Shown piece after piece: positions 9,227 through 17,878 of a stretch of DNA of 64,000 nucleotides. The translations under genes were made by a program, and so were the position numbers. The stretch is from Mycogone perniciosa (lineage: Eukaryota > Ascomycota > Sordariomycetes > Hypocreales > Hypocreaceae): NCBI GenBank assembly GCA_025331125.1, contig JAOALB010000047.1, forward strand, positions 186,001 to 250,000, in the 5' to 3' direction. The notes below the pieces were generated by a model, which saw only the letters and a list, made by a program, of their open reading frames with translations, was not told the origin of the DNA and made no database searches. How positions within the stretch are numbered: the first letter of the stretch is position 1; the number at the start of each line of letters is the position of its first letter.

Positions 9227-11263
9227 CTATCCCAAAGACGAACCACGACTTGGATCCTTCACCTTCCCACCCAACGTACCACATCTCTTTGCTACAAGGC
9301 AATGATTCATTGCCAAGAGAATCGACTTTTGCTGGTTTCCCTGGACATTGTCCATCGAGACCCAATTCGGGTACTGTTCGCTCGTAGTACCCTGCCATAG
9401 ACCTTGGTACATGGTCCGCAATGCAAGCCTGGCCAATTCCATGATTGAGGCTGACGAAGGGGGGTTGATGGCATTGATGCCCACTTGCGTGAGCATCCAA
9501 TCCGAAATGTGGATTGGTCGATCGGGCGTGGGCCGGTGCCAGAAGAAGTTTTCCACCTGGGTTTTGACCATCTCGTCGATGCTGATCGTTTCGGACCAGT
9601 AGTGTGTGCTGGGGAAGTTCTTGTTCGTGACGAAGCCTTCTTGGCCTCCAGGAAACGTCTTCCCGTCGTCCCTCCAGCGCCAGGGATCGTCAAAGCGGAT
9701 GAGCACAACGGACTTCTTGTCCCCGATGAATCGTTCCAGGGGCCACTTTGTAATGTCCTCGTTCTCATCGGTGACGTTGAGTCGGTGCTCCAGTCTCATG
9801 AGCTGCTTGTACAGCCTCCGACGATCCTTGACGTCGAATTCTCGGAAATCCGGACGGTTTCCATTCCAAACATCCGTGCTATGCACGTCAAAGATGATCA
9901 ACTCGCCGGGGTACTGTTTGTTGAAGTTGTTGACGATATCAATCATCTCATTCAACGTCGCGCCAAGGGCTCCGTGGTATTGGCCAAGAACCTTGGACCC
10001 ATGCCCTTCGCGAAACTCGCTCTTCCTCCAGACGGGGCGGAAGTCTAGGACGCGGATGCCACCATCACCAAGCTGGTGTTCAAGTCCAACAGTCTGGGTC
10101 TGTGTGTTCGAGGCCTGGCCAAAGTTGAAAGCCTCATGGACCTTCCACAGGCCCGCATGGTGCGACATAGGCAGGATGATCTGTCTGAGAGGAATCTTGC
10201 CAAGCTCCGGGAGCATAGCCTGCATCCAATTAATGGGCGGGTCGTTGGTGACGAAGTCGCCCTCCATGCCCGCAAGGACAAACCCCGAGCCGCCAAGGCG
10301 GTTGCGATAGCCCAGCTCATGTGTGGAGTTCCGCGCGTTGTTGAGAGAAGCGAGTGCATCCTGGAATGTAACATTGACGAACCCCTTTGCCTTGGCGCTG
10401 TACTTGAGCATGAAGGACATGGGCTGCTGTGTAGACTCGAGGACGTACTCGACCTCGGCAGCGGAGTCGCCTGGATGGTAGAAGGACCCCTTGACAGGAG
10501 ACAGGAAGACAGAGATGCTTTCACCAGGCCTGATATACTCAGGCCACGACTCCCATGTCTGCAGCTGGTATTGATGAAGGTAACGCCTCTTCCAGTAGTA
10601 AGGAGTTGCATTGACAAGCGTGACATAAGTGTCCTCAACGTGCACAGTCTCGTAGCTGAAAGGGTGTGGTCCATTTCGGCGCTGGATTGTGACTTTGCTC
10701 TTGATCGTATCAAGCGCACGCACAAGAAGCGACGGTTGCTGTCCCTGAGAAGGTTCATGTTTGGGGCCGACAGCCCAGTTGCTGGTATTCTTTGACGAGT
10801 AAACTTGGTCATCAAGCTCCGAATGTCCCCGGGGCAGACGTGGATGAACAGGAGGACCAAAAGCATCATAGGCAGTGATGCCACCCAGAATAGAAGGTCT
10901 AACCAGGTCTGAAGACGTGGCATCGGGAGCATTGTTCTCAGCAGTACGTGTAACAAGTGTCTTTACATCAACGGCATTGTTGCGTGTGAGAAGGACATTC
11001 ATACTTGAATTGTGGTTGGCGTTGTTTGGGATAATACGTGTGACCAGTGTTCTCGCACCTGGGCCACTGAAGGCATCATGGGCAATAGTACGTGTGATGA
11101 GTCTCCTCGCACCTGAGGGAGCAGAGATGCTATCAGAAGCAGTACGTGTGACAAGAGTCTTCACACATGCGTTGCTGGGGACCTCGTCTACGGATGTGCC
11201 TGTTGGCATGCCCCTGGCGAGGGCCGCGAGGCCAAGCAGAGCGACGGCACGAAGAGCAGGCAT
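9227..11263 (-). CDS. Secreted PLC-like phosphodiesterase with N-terminal repeats
   Basis: Intron-less gene, 678 aa. Residues 1-19 (MPALRAVALLGLAALARGM) are a signal peptide. Residues 35-107 hold five copies of a [KR][TR]L[VI]TRT-type heptad at 18-residue spacing (35, 53, 71, 89, then 101). From about residue 205 a beta-rich domain follows (YVTLVNATPYYWKRRYLHQYQLQTW). From about 345 comes a PI-PLC-X-like TIM barrel: ILPMSHHAGLWKV carries the first candidate catalytic His and ELIIFDVHSTDVW the second. Further barrel elements are GIRVLDFRPVW and KKSVVLIRFDDPW. Many fungal paralogues of this superfamily are annotated only as PLC-like phosphodiesterases, and the substrate is unknown. Several N-x-S/T sites support secretion. 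The start follows a TATA box about 180 bp upstream. Confidence 0.85.
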   Translation of the reverse strand: MPALRAVALLGLAALARGMPTGTSVDEVPSNACVKTLVTRTASDSISAPSGARRLITRTIAHDAFSGPGARTLVTRIIPNNANHNSSMNVLLTRNNAVDVKTLVTRTAENNAPDATSSDLVRPSILGGITAYDAFGPPVHPRLPRGHSELDDQVYSSKNTSNWAVGPKHEPSQGQQPSLLVRALDTIKSKVTIQRRNGPHPFSYETVHVEDTYVTLVNATPYYWKRRYLHQYQLQTWESWPEYIRPGESISVFLSPVKGSFYHPGDSAAEVEYVLESTQQPMSFMLKYSAKAKGFVNVTFQDALASLNNARNSTHELGYRNRLGGSGFVLAGMEGDFVTNDPPINWMQAMLPELGKIPLRQIILPMSHHAGLWKVHEAFNFGQASNTQTQTVGLEHQLGDGGIRVLDFRPVWRKSEFREGHGSKVLGQYHGALGATLNEMIDIVNNFNKQYPGELIIFDVHSTDVWNGNRPDFREFDVKDRRRLYKQLMRLEHRLNVTDENEDITKWPLERFIGDKKSVVLIRFDDPWRWRDDGKTFPGGQEGFVTNKNFPSTHYWSETISIDEMVKTQVENFFWHRPTPDRPIHISDWMLTQVGINAINPPSSASIMELARLALRTMYQGLWQGTTSEQYPNWVSMDNVQGNQQKSILLAMNHCLVAKRCGTLGGKVKDPSRGSSLG
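10943..11161 (-). repeat. In-frame 54-bp tandem repeat coding LVTRT units
   Basis: Five copies of a unit coding [KR][TR]L[VI]TRT plus about 11 variable residues. The first four lie exactly 54 bp apart and the last 36 bp. The DNA copies share the + strand word TACGTGTGA or a one-base variant. Confidence 0.8.
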
Positions 11264-11687
11264 GGTTGTACCAATGCAGCAAGACCAACAAAGGATGTGT
11301 AATAGTAGTGAAGGGAATAGAACGCGATAGAGTAGAATGCGATAGGCATCAATAACTTGACCACCTTAAGACACTGAAGCAAAGAATTGTCAGAGTCCTT
11401 GATCGAGTTGAGTGAGGCTTCATGGGAGGGAACGCAGGCTTTATATATGCCACCAAATCCAATTGCTGCCCTCAAAGAACTATCGATGAACCATAACCTT
11501 TTTTGTATGGCGGAAGCCACGTACGAACATGCTCGCTATGTTATGCGCTGACCCTCAACTCTCTTTTTGGTTTTCTTTTCTGTGACCTCTTTGTTGACCA
11601 ACCTTATACGATTTCACCCAAAAACGCCGTGGCAGCCTGAAGAAACCCTAACTCAATCCTCCGGGACCCCTGAAAAGAGACTGAATC
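11264..11687. other. PLC-like gene promoter and ORM 3' flank
   Basis: Contains a leftward TATA box at 11440-11447. Otherwise only leader-type sequence was seen. Confidence 0.5.
11440..11447 (-). promoter_or_regulatory. TATA box of the PLC-like gene
   Basis: TATATAAA on the minus strand (within GCATATATAAAGCC), about 177 bp upstream of the ATG at 11263. Sequence match and position only. Confidence 0.5.
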
Positions 11688-12421
11688 TCATCCGATGGCT
11701 CTGGGGTAGTATAGAGTTAGCCTCTGCGCCTGCTGCACATCGGGCGATTAGGGAGCAGAGGGGGGTTGTCACTCACGAATGGTAACTTGGGCACAACAAC
11801 ACCCAGCACAGCCAGGAAATTGATGACAAAATATGTTGAGTCGTAGTGGGTATAATGTGTGCTGAGGAGGAAGAGAACAATGGGGACGCTGAGGAGGAAC
11901 TTCTTGGTCGGCGTGTACTGAGCCCCATTGTCGATCTGCTCCCACATGTTTAGGTTGTCGAATGCGCCGCCGTTGAACTCGAAGGGCACGCCGCGGACGT
12001 AGTGGAACATCAGGTACGAGCCGAACATGTATGTCATGTTGGTCAGGGTCCAGGACGTCTCCTGAGAAACGCCGGGGATGACATCGTAGAAGATCTTGAG
12101 ACACGCAATAATGACAATATGGATCGTCCAAGCCCCTACGGTATTGTCTTGTCAGAACACGTCTCCTTTTCCCTCTCCCGTCGTCACCACATATATACCT
12201 TTCGCGTTCGTCCAGTTGGCATTCAGATTTGGCAACGCCGCTTGATCGCTGATCTGCTCGAGCGTCTCGGGGGGCTCGTGGTAGACCTGGAGGATGCTGC
12301 TAGATCTCCTCCTGCGGCCACCAGCGTTGCGGTCGGACATGTCGAGGTATCGGCGCGAGGGATTCGTGCCTGTGCCTGTGTCGTAGGACGGAGATGATGC
12401 AGGAAGACAGCTTGACGGCAT
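11688..12421 (-). CDS. ORM1: ORM1/ORMDL-family sphingolipid regulator
   Basis: ER membrane protein that inhibits serine palmitoyltransferase and so sets sphingolipid synthesis. Exons are 12199-12421, 11777-12135 and 11688-11729; introns are GTATAT...GTAG and GTGAGT...GCAG. The spliced product has 207 aa. Core family sequence is visible: LPNLNANWTNAKGAWTIHIV, IPGVSQETSWTLTNMTYMFG, VRGVPFEFNGGAFDNLNMWE and LLSTHYTHYDSTYF, with four hydrophobic segments. The last exon was chosen because KLPF-AQRLTLYYPRAIG aligns with the yeast end (KLPFTHRLRISIPG). The N-terminus contains GRRRRSSSILQ, which fits the RxRxxS rule of the Ypk-type kinases that inactivate yeast Orm proteins. An alternative start at 12340 (MSDRNAGG) gives 180 aa. 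Confidence 0.9.
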
Positions 12422-12736
12422 TGTCGGTGGTGGTTTGGGGACTCTCCACCTGGAACCAATGATCACTCCGTAATTGTTCCTCAAGTGAATCACGCGGCAG
12501 CCTGGTGGAAGCTAGGACAGAGAAACCGTTGAATCGGGGGAGAGAAGGTACATTCAGCCACACTCTGTTTTGTGAGGATCTCAATGTAGCTCGGATATTG
12601 CAATAATCCCGAGTGTTGAGGATATCAATCCGTATGCAACTAAGCATTCCTCTAAGCCAGGGTCTGTTCCTCCTATGGTAGCTTTAGTATTTAATACTCC
12701 ATATGGAATACTTGTCCTCTTAACCCTGATATATAG

Positions 12737-12769
<33 letters not shown>

Positions 12770-14246
12770 GGAGTAGTATTATCCCTTACGGACTCATTCC
12801 GAAGACAGGCTACCCTCTTGCGACAATGGCGCAGCTCGCAGCTCGCATTACGAATCCCATCCCGTCCCTCCCCCTATTATCAGAACCCCCTCCAAGCTTC
12901 AGTGGGCAGAGTGGGGTGATTGGAGAATGCGAATACGAACTCACATAAAGGTTGCATCAGGATAATGAAATGCCATGGAAAAGTTAGGGACCTCGATTGG
13001 ATTTTGCTATGCGCGTACACTGCATGGCTGCAGCTTGGCGAGAGCTTATCGTGGGGATAATTACGGAGTGCTTCATACATTGCATTCGTGACTGAGTATA
13101 ACTGTATTTTGACCTTAGTCTTCTTTACTTGAACAATTTGGTACCCAGAAACATAGCATTAGATATAGTATAAAATACGGAGTACTCCGTACTCCGTAGT
13201 GCTAGCACTATTACAGAATCACTTACGAGTATATAAGCTGTGGAGACATCTGTGAAAGGGGCATTGGCCTGTACCTGACTCAGGAACAACCGATGCTATT
13301 CTTATCTACCACAGCCCCGATTTGCCGGCCCAAACGATTAACCGGGAATACGGATCAATTAAAACCAGCAAGTTCCGGGCTTCGTCATGCTCAAGCCATG
13401 CTCGTAGTCGTGGACATGAGGATTTGCTCAGCACCACGTCCTCCATTTCATCAGTAGTCAACGGAGATGATCCTTTTTGGTTCTCTGGATTCTGACGAGT
13501 TGATCAATCCATATTGAATGCTGGCTGTATCTGCCTCATGTACAGTTATTATATGTTTCTTTAGGAAATTGTTAACGAGTCTTCAATGTATTGATTTTTT
13601 GGAAATAGTATAGTATAGTACCTATCTATATTCGGATAAGAACTGACAAGCCATTGGCGCTGTTATTAACCTCTCTTGATAATAGTATTTGTAACGTGAG
13701 CGAGCCTATAGGGAAATTTTGTTGCGTTCCTGATTTCTCACGGGCTAAATATCGGAAATAGATACACCCCTGTCATTCACCACCCTTAGCCTCTATTGAT
13801 TTGATTCGTCGCCAATTTTGCACGTTGCCCAAAAGAGAGACCTCATCATCTACACCTCTAGGAAAAATATTGCCTTGGTTGCTGTCGCTCAACGAGCTGA
13901 ATAGCATCCATCCAAACAGAGAAGCTACTAAAGAGCCTTCTCTATGACGAATGCACTGAGAGAAGTGTGATCAGTCATCGGTCACTCATCTTCCTGCTAT
14001 CTTCTCAGTCTCATCGCGTCGGGTTGCTAGAAAGAGTCGCGAAGGTAACTCCTGTCGCAGCACGGTGTGTGTTAAGGGCCAGTCTCGAGAATCCGATTCT
14101 ACTCATCCGCGTTATTGAGGCCAAAGTGGACAGGTGTGCAGACAAAGGGGCCTGGGACTCTTGAGAGAGCCGTTGTCCGAGGTGCTTTGTCCACCTACAT
14201 CTGGGATTCATCAGCTCAGCTTTGGCCACATCCGATACCAGAGAAG
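12422..14246. other. Divergent intergenic region with TAC microsatellite
   Basis: 1.8 kb between divergent ORM and zinc-knuckle genes. Holds the (TAC)11 tract at 12737-12769 and an alternating TACGGAGTACTCCGTACTCCGTA cluster at about 13177-13200, with AT-rich sequence from 13500 to 13760. No protein-like ORF found. Confidence 0.5.
12737..12769. repeat. (TAC)11 microsatellite
   Basis: Eleven perfect TAC units ending in ...TACGGAGTAGTA, so the tract runs directly into a copy of the dispersed TACGGAGTA word. Confidence 0.9.
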
Positions 14247-16124
14247 ATGGTTTCAGATCAATCAAATCCAGGGGACTTCATCAGCTTGTTGAGCAGCAGC
14301 GAGGATGAGAGTCCCTCACCTCCGCCGAAGAAGAACAAGAGATCACACGATGATGCTGACAGTCGAACCGGCTCGGTGGGTCGCTCGAAGCGTGCTAGAG
14401 TAAGCTCATCTTCTGCTGGTAGTATCTCAGATACAAAAGTCTCAGAGGAGGGAGAGATTGACGAGAACACTGCCTCAGATGATGGTGAGGAGGAGGGTCA
14501 GACCTCCAGTGGAGGTAACACCGACAAGAAGCCAGACGGCGTAACGTCTAGTGTCTTTATCCCATCAAGCCCTCCTGTTTTTGCCAAAGACTCAGTCTCA
14601 TTTCAGCTTCCTGTTTTCTCAGAGAAACGAGAGGGATCGTGGCCTGCGCGATTCAAGGAATGGGTTCAGGTCTTTTGCACAACCAACTCAGAGCACACCG
14701 CGGTCCTTACACCTGAATTGGTTCATACTGCTTACAGGGAGTACATTAATATCCATAGTGGACTTAAATCCAGCAAAAAACGGGGTGCCAAACAAGCGGC
14801 GACGGCATTCGAGAAGTCCGGGGCACTCGCGAATCTACTACAGAGTCTTGCAGCTTCTGGGGTTTCCGAGCAGTCTACGGAAGCTGCAGCAAAGCCTGAA
14901 AGTCAACCGAAAAACTCTGGCCAGCCGACTCAGAGCGGCCAAGTGTCTGCCAGTGACGAAAAACAGGATTCGCTGCCTAGTCAGGTTGACCAGCCGGCAG
15001 TAAAGGCTGGCGGGGTGCACGTCGTTAACGATCACCCGAAGCAGCAAAATAAAAACACAAACATACCACTTCCAACAGACCAACCTCTCAACGGAGATGC
15101 CATGGCGAGAAAAGAGGGCATTCCAACTGGAGCCGATGCTCTCGAGCAGCAGCGCCGATATTTTCCATCGGCTAGCGACCCCTCGAACATGTGTCTGCTC
15201 TGTGGACGGGAAGGGCATACCGCAGACAACTGTGCCAACTCAGGCTGCAGATTTTGTGGAAAGGATGGACATTGGGATTTCTCTTGCCCTACTGCCCCGA
15301 CACGATGCCAAAAGTGCAAGCAGCTTGGCCACATGGCAAACGTTTGCGTCGAGAAGCTCGCCTTGACTAGGGATGAAGGACTGGCCTGCAGCTACTGCAA
15401 CTCGCCCGACCATTTGGAAACTGACTGCACGGAAACCTGGCGGTCTTTCCGCCCAGATTCCGAGACCATCAAAACCGTCACCGCTCTTCCTGTTTCGTGT
15501 GCAACTTGTGGCAGTGGACAGCACTATTCCGCCGACTGCCCGCAGCGTCAGTCCTCCGCTGGTAATCCAACCTGGTCATTGGCCAACCGGAATCGATATC
15601 TTGATTTAGCGTCCAGTTCGACTGCGATCGAAGCCGATGCTCAGAAAGCGAAGCCGAATCATCAGCCAGACTTCAAGATTCGTGGACACGCCTCGCGTAC
15701 CACCCATGTACACTACTCAGAGAGTGAGGACTCTGAAGTGGAATTCTTGGGTCAGCGGCCAATAAGCAACAAACAGTCTCGGAACGGGGAGATTAGGGTG
15801 TCTAGCAATATCCAGATGCCAAATGGAAGACAGCAACCTCCCCTTCCCGCTAGACCACCACCTTCGCATCCATCAGGCGGATATCCCTCATCAGGTGCAT
15901 CAGGACATGGCGCTTCGCGGCCACCAGGTCCACCGTCATCGCTTCCTACCAAACCACCTGCGCCGACTCGCGACTACAGCAATGTGCCACCACCACCATC
16001 CGTGAACACACAAGATTCTCGCAACCATTCTAGCAGGGGACGGGGTGGACGGGGAGGGCGTGGCGGACGTGGAGGAGGCCGGGGATCATTTCGAGGCAGG
16101 TATCGGGGTGGCAGGGGAAAGTAA
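14247..16124 (+). CDS. Five-zinc-knuckle RGG protein, Air1/Air2-like
   Basis: Intron-less, 625 aa from the ATG at 14247 (MVSDQSNPGDFISLLSSS); the frame is open upstream but looks like leader. Residues about 1-120 are acidic and Ser-rich with basic NLS-like runs (PPPKKNKRSHDD, GRSKRARV). About residues 316-431 hold five CCHC zinc knuckles: CLLCGREGHTADNC, CRFCGKDGHWDFSC, CQKCKQLGHMANVC, CSYCNSPDHLETDC and CATCGSGQHYSADC. A Pro-rich segment follows, and a GGRGGRGGRGG-type RNA-binding tail ends the protein. Five consecutive knuckles is the arrangement of Air1/Air2, the RNA-binding subunits of the nuclear TRAMP polyadenylation complex, which makes that the best guess. The long disordered flanks make it larger than yeast Air1. 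Confidence 0.8.
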   Translation: MVSDQSNPGDFISLLSSSEDESPSPPPKKNKRSHDDADSRTGSVGRSKRARVSSSSAGSISDTKVSEEGEIDENTASDDGEEEGQTSSGGNTDKKPDGVTSSVFIPSSPPVFAKDSVSFQLPVFSEKREGSWPARFKEWVQVFCTTNSEHTAVLTPELVHTAYREYINIHSGLKSSKKRGAKQAATAFEKSGALANLLQSLAASGVSEQSTEAAAKPESQPKNSGQPTQSGQVSASDEKQDSLPSQVDQPAVKAGGVHVVNDHPKQQNKNTNIPLPTDQPLNGDAMARKEGIPTGADALEQQRRYFPSASDPSNMCLLCGREGHTADNCANSGCRFCGKDGHWDFSCPTAPTRCQKCKQLGHMANVCVEKLALTRDEGLACSYCNSPDHLETDCTETWRSFRPDSETIKTVTALPVSCATCGSGQHYSADCPQRQSSAGNPTWSLANRNRYLDLASSSTAIEADAQKAKPNHQPDFKIRGHASRTTHVHYSESEDSEVEFLGQRPISNKQSRNGEIRVSSNIQMPNGRQQPPLPARPPPSHPSGGYPSSGASGHGASRPPGPPSSLPTKPPAPTRDYSNVPPPPSVNTQDSRNHSSRGRGGRGGRGGRGGGRGSFRGRYRGGRGK

Positions 16125-17841
16125 AAACGGCCGACTGCGTGATTGCGGAAGACATGTGGGTGGCACACCACGGGGCACCTAGGCTAGGGGGGCGGCAGAC
16201 AACGAATCAATCATGTACTGTGTTTTAGACCTTTATACCCTCTCATATGATGGTTTACTAGTGCTGAGGATATGGGCTCCTTGAGAGTCTGGAAGTAGTA
16301 ATCCTTGTGGAATTGGCATGAAGAATTCTTGTAGTGTGAGACTCACTGCATCTTAAGCATAGACAATTTGGGATTTCGACTTTTCCTTTGACGTGATACT
16401 AGCATGCAGGAATAGGAAACCCATTCATACTATCCACAAGGGACTTGAGTAGTAGTGATGATGCGAACTGTATATTGCATGCAGAAGCTCAAGAATACCA
16501 CCCCCAGGATAACTCTCATTCGTCCCAACAAACATCCATACAAACGACCAGCCACTCAAAACGCGCTGACACTGAAAAGGCTTCCCTCTCTACTTCGTAT
16601 GCACTCCATACAGTTGAGCTATCGCGTGATTTGCTCATGCAGGAGGCAAACGACGCTAAAGCAAAGTAAACATGTTTCAACGCGCTATCATCACCTCGCA
16701 GACGATGCGCCAGGGATGATAGTTGAGAATCTCTGCCGAGTTTCGAACACGGCTTGCGAGGTGTTTTTTGACTGGTTGAGGTTACTTCGTACAAAGGAGA
16801 GGTTTAACCTTAACCGATGGCATTTCTCATTTCTACGGGCTAATATCACAAAGTTATGTTGATAGAGACCATAGTTATCAGCAAGTTTATTGTTTCGTAC
16901 ATTGTGATTGAAGATGGACTCTTTTGATCTCCAAGTACGGAGTAGTTACTCCGTCTCTACTCCGTACTTCGTTCTAAATCCACAAGGTTCATACGGAAAC
17001 AAAATTGCCAAGAAATCCGTTTATCATGGTCCGAGGATATCAAGTTCAAGAATCGCGCTTATAATCTTCACGTCTATAACTGACAGGCGTTTTCGCGTGT
17101 GTCGTGGCGCGCATCCGCGTCGTTCACAGAAGCCCTGATTGGCCCAAACCACCATGGCTAGCTGCCCCGCGTCAAAAGCCGCTATCGATAACAACCCGCA
17201 TGCATGAGAGCCCCACGTTCTGCACAAACGGGTCCAGGGACTTCTTCCTGGCAACGATCCCACTGGCTGCAAACACCAGACCATTGAGACTCCACAGTCG
17301 ACATCATGCATGAAGCAGGCCAACGAGAGCCATCGGCGCGGTGTCTGACGCGGTCGCGATGGTGCCGTGCCTTGCGTGGACGCAGTGAGTCGCCAGCCAG
17401 TCGATTCCAGCGCCCGCAGCTCTGCCGATGCAGGACGATGCGGGAATACGGCGATTTGAAAGATTTTGAGCGGATGGGGACGGCCGATCAGCAAAGGGGC
17501 TAGGGAGTCAGGCTCGCGGGATATATACAGGTGCTAAAGAAGGAGGCCGCCTTTCGCAACTTGTTCTGGAGTTTCTCACGTTGGTTTACGGATATCATTC
17601 TTACTTGCTCGCTTGAAAGATTCTCAATATTGCGAGCTCATTGTGTCTTCCTCAGCATCTTGACATTGTTCAGTTCATAACTTATGCTAGTATACCTCCT
17701 TTTATACACAACCTTTTCCTCAACTACCACCTCGAACTAGGAACTTGGCCCACGCATCGTCCGTTTTACCTCTGAAACTCTTGAAACAAGCTACAAACTT
17801 CAGCTATTGAGGGTATCCGGCCCCTACGATATGCAGTGGAC
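16125..17841. other. Intergenic region upstream of the F-box gene
   Basis: 1.7 kb. Contains paired TACGGAGTA and TACTCCGTA words at about 16935-16970, a GC-rich block at 17100-17500 with no long ORF of protein character, and a TATA-like GATATATACA at about 17519-17528, roughly 320 bp before the start codon. No RNA gene recognised. Confidence 0.5.
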
Positions 17842-17878
17842 ATGGCTTCTACCGAACAACACTTCATCACCATCCTGA
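17831..17878 (+). promoter_or_regulatory. uORF overlapping the F-box gene start
   Basis: An ATG at 17831, 11 bases before the main ATG and in another frame, opens a 15-codon reading frame (MQWTWLLPNNTSSPS) that ends at TGA 17876-17878, inside the main ORF. Ribosomes initiating there would miss the main start, so the main protein depends on leaky scanning. The main ATG has the better context (GGACATGG). Confidence 0.55.

Noticed and set aside
9606..10310. Long + strand ORFs (up to 239 codons) inside the PLC-like gene
   Set aside because: They lie antisense to a well-supported 678-aa enzyme and show no protein motifs; they are shadows of its codon bias.
12737..12769. Possible CRISPR-like or regular spaced array
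   Set aside because: A plain trinucleotide microsatellite in a eukaryotic genome; no spacers.
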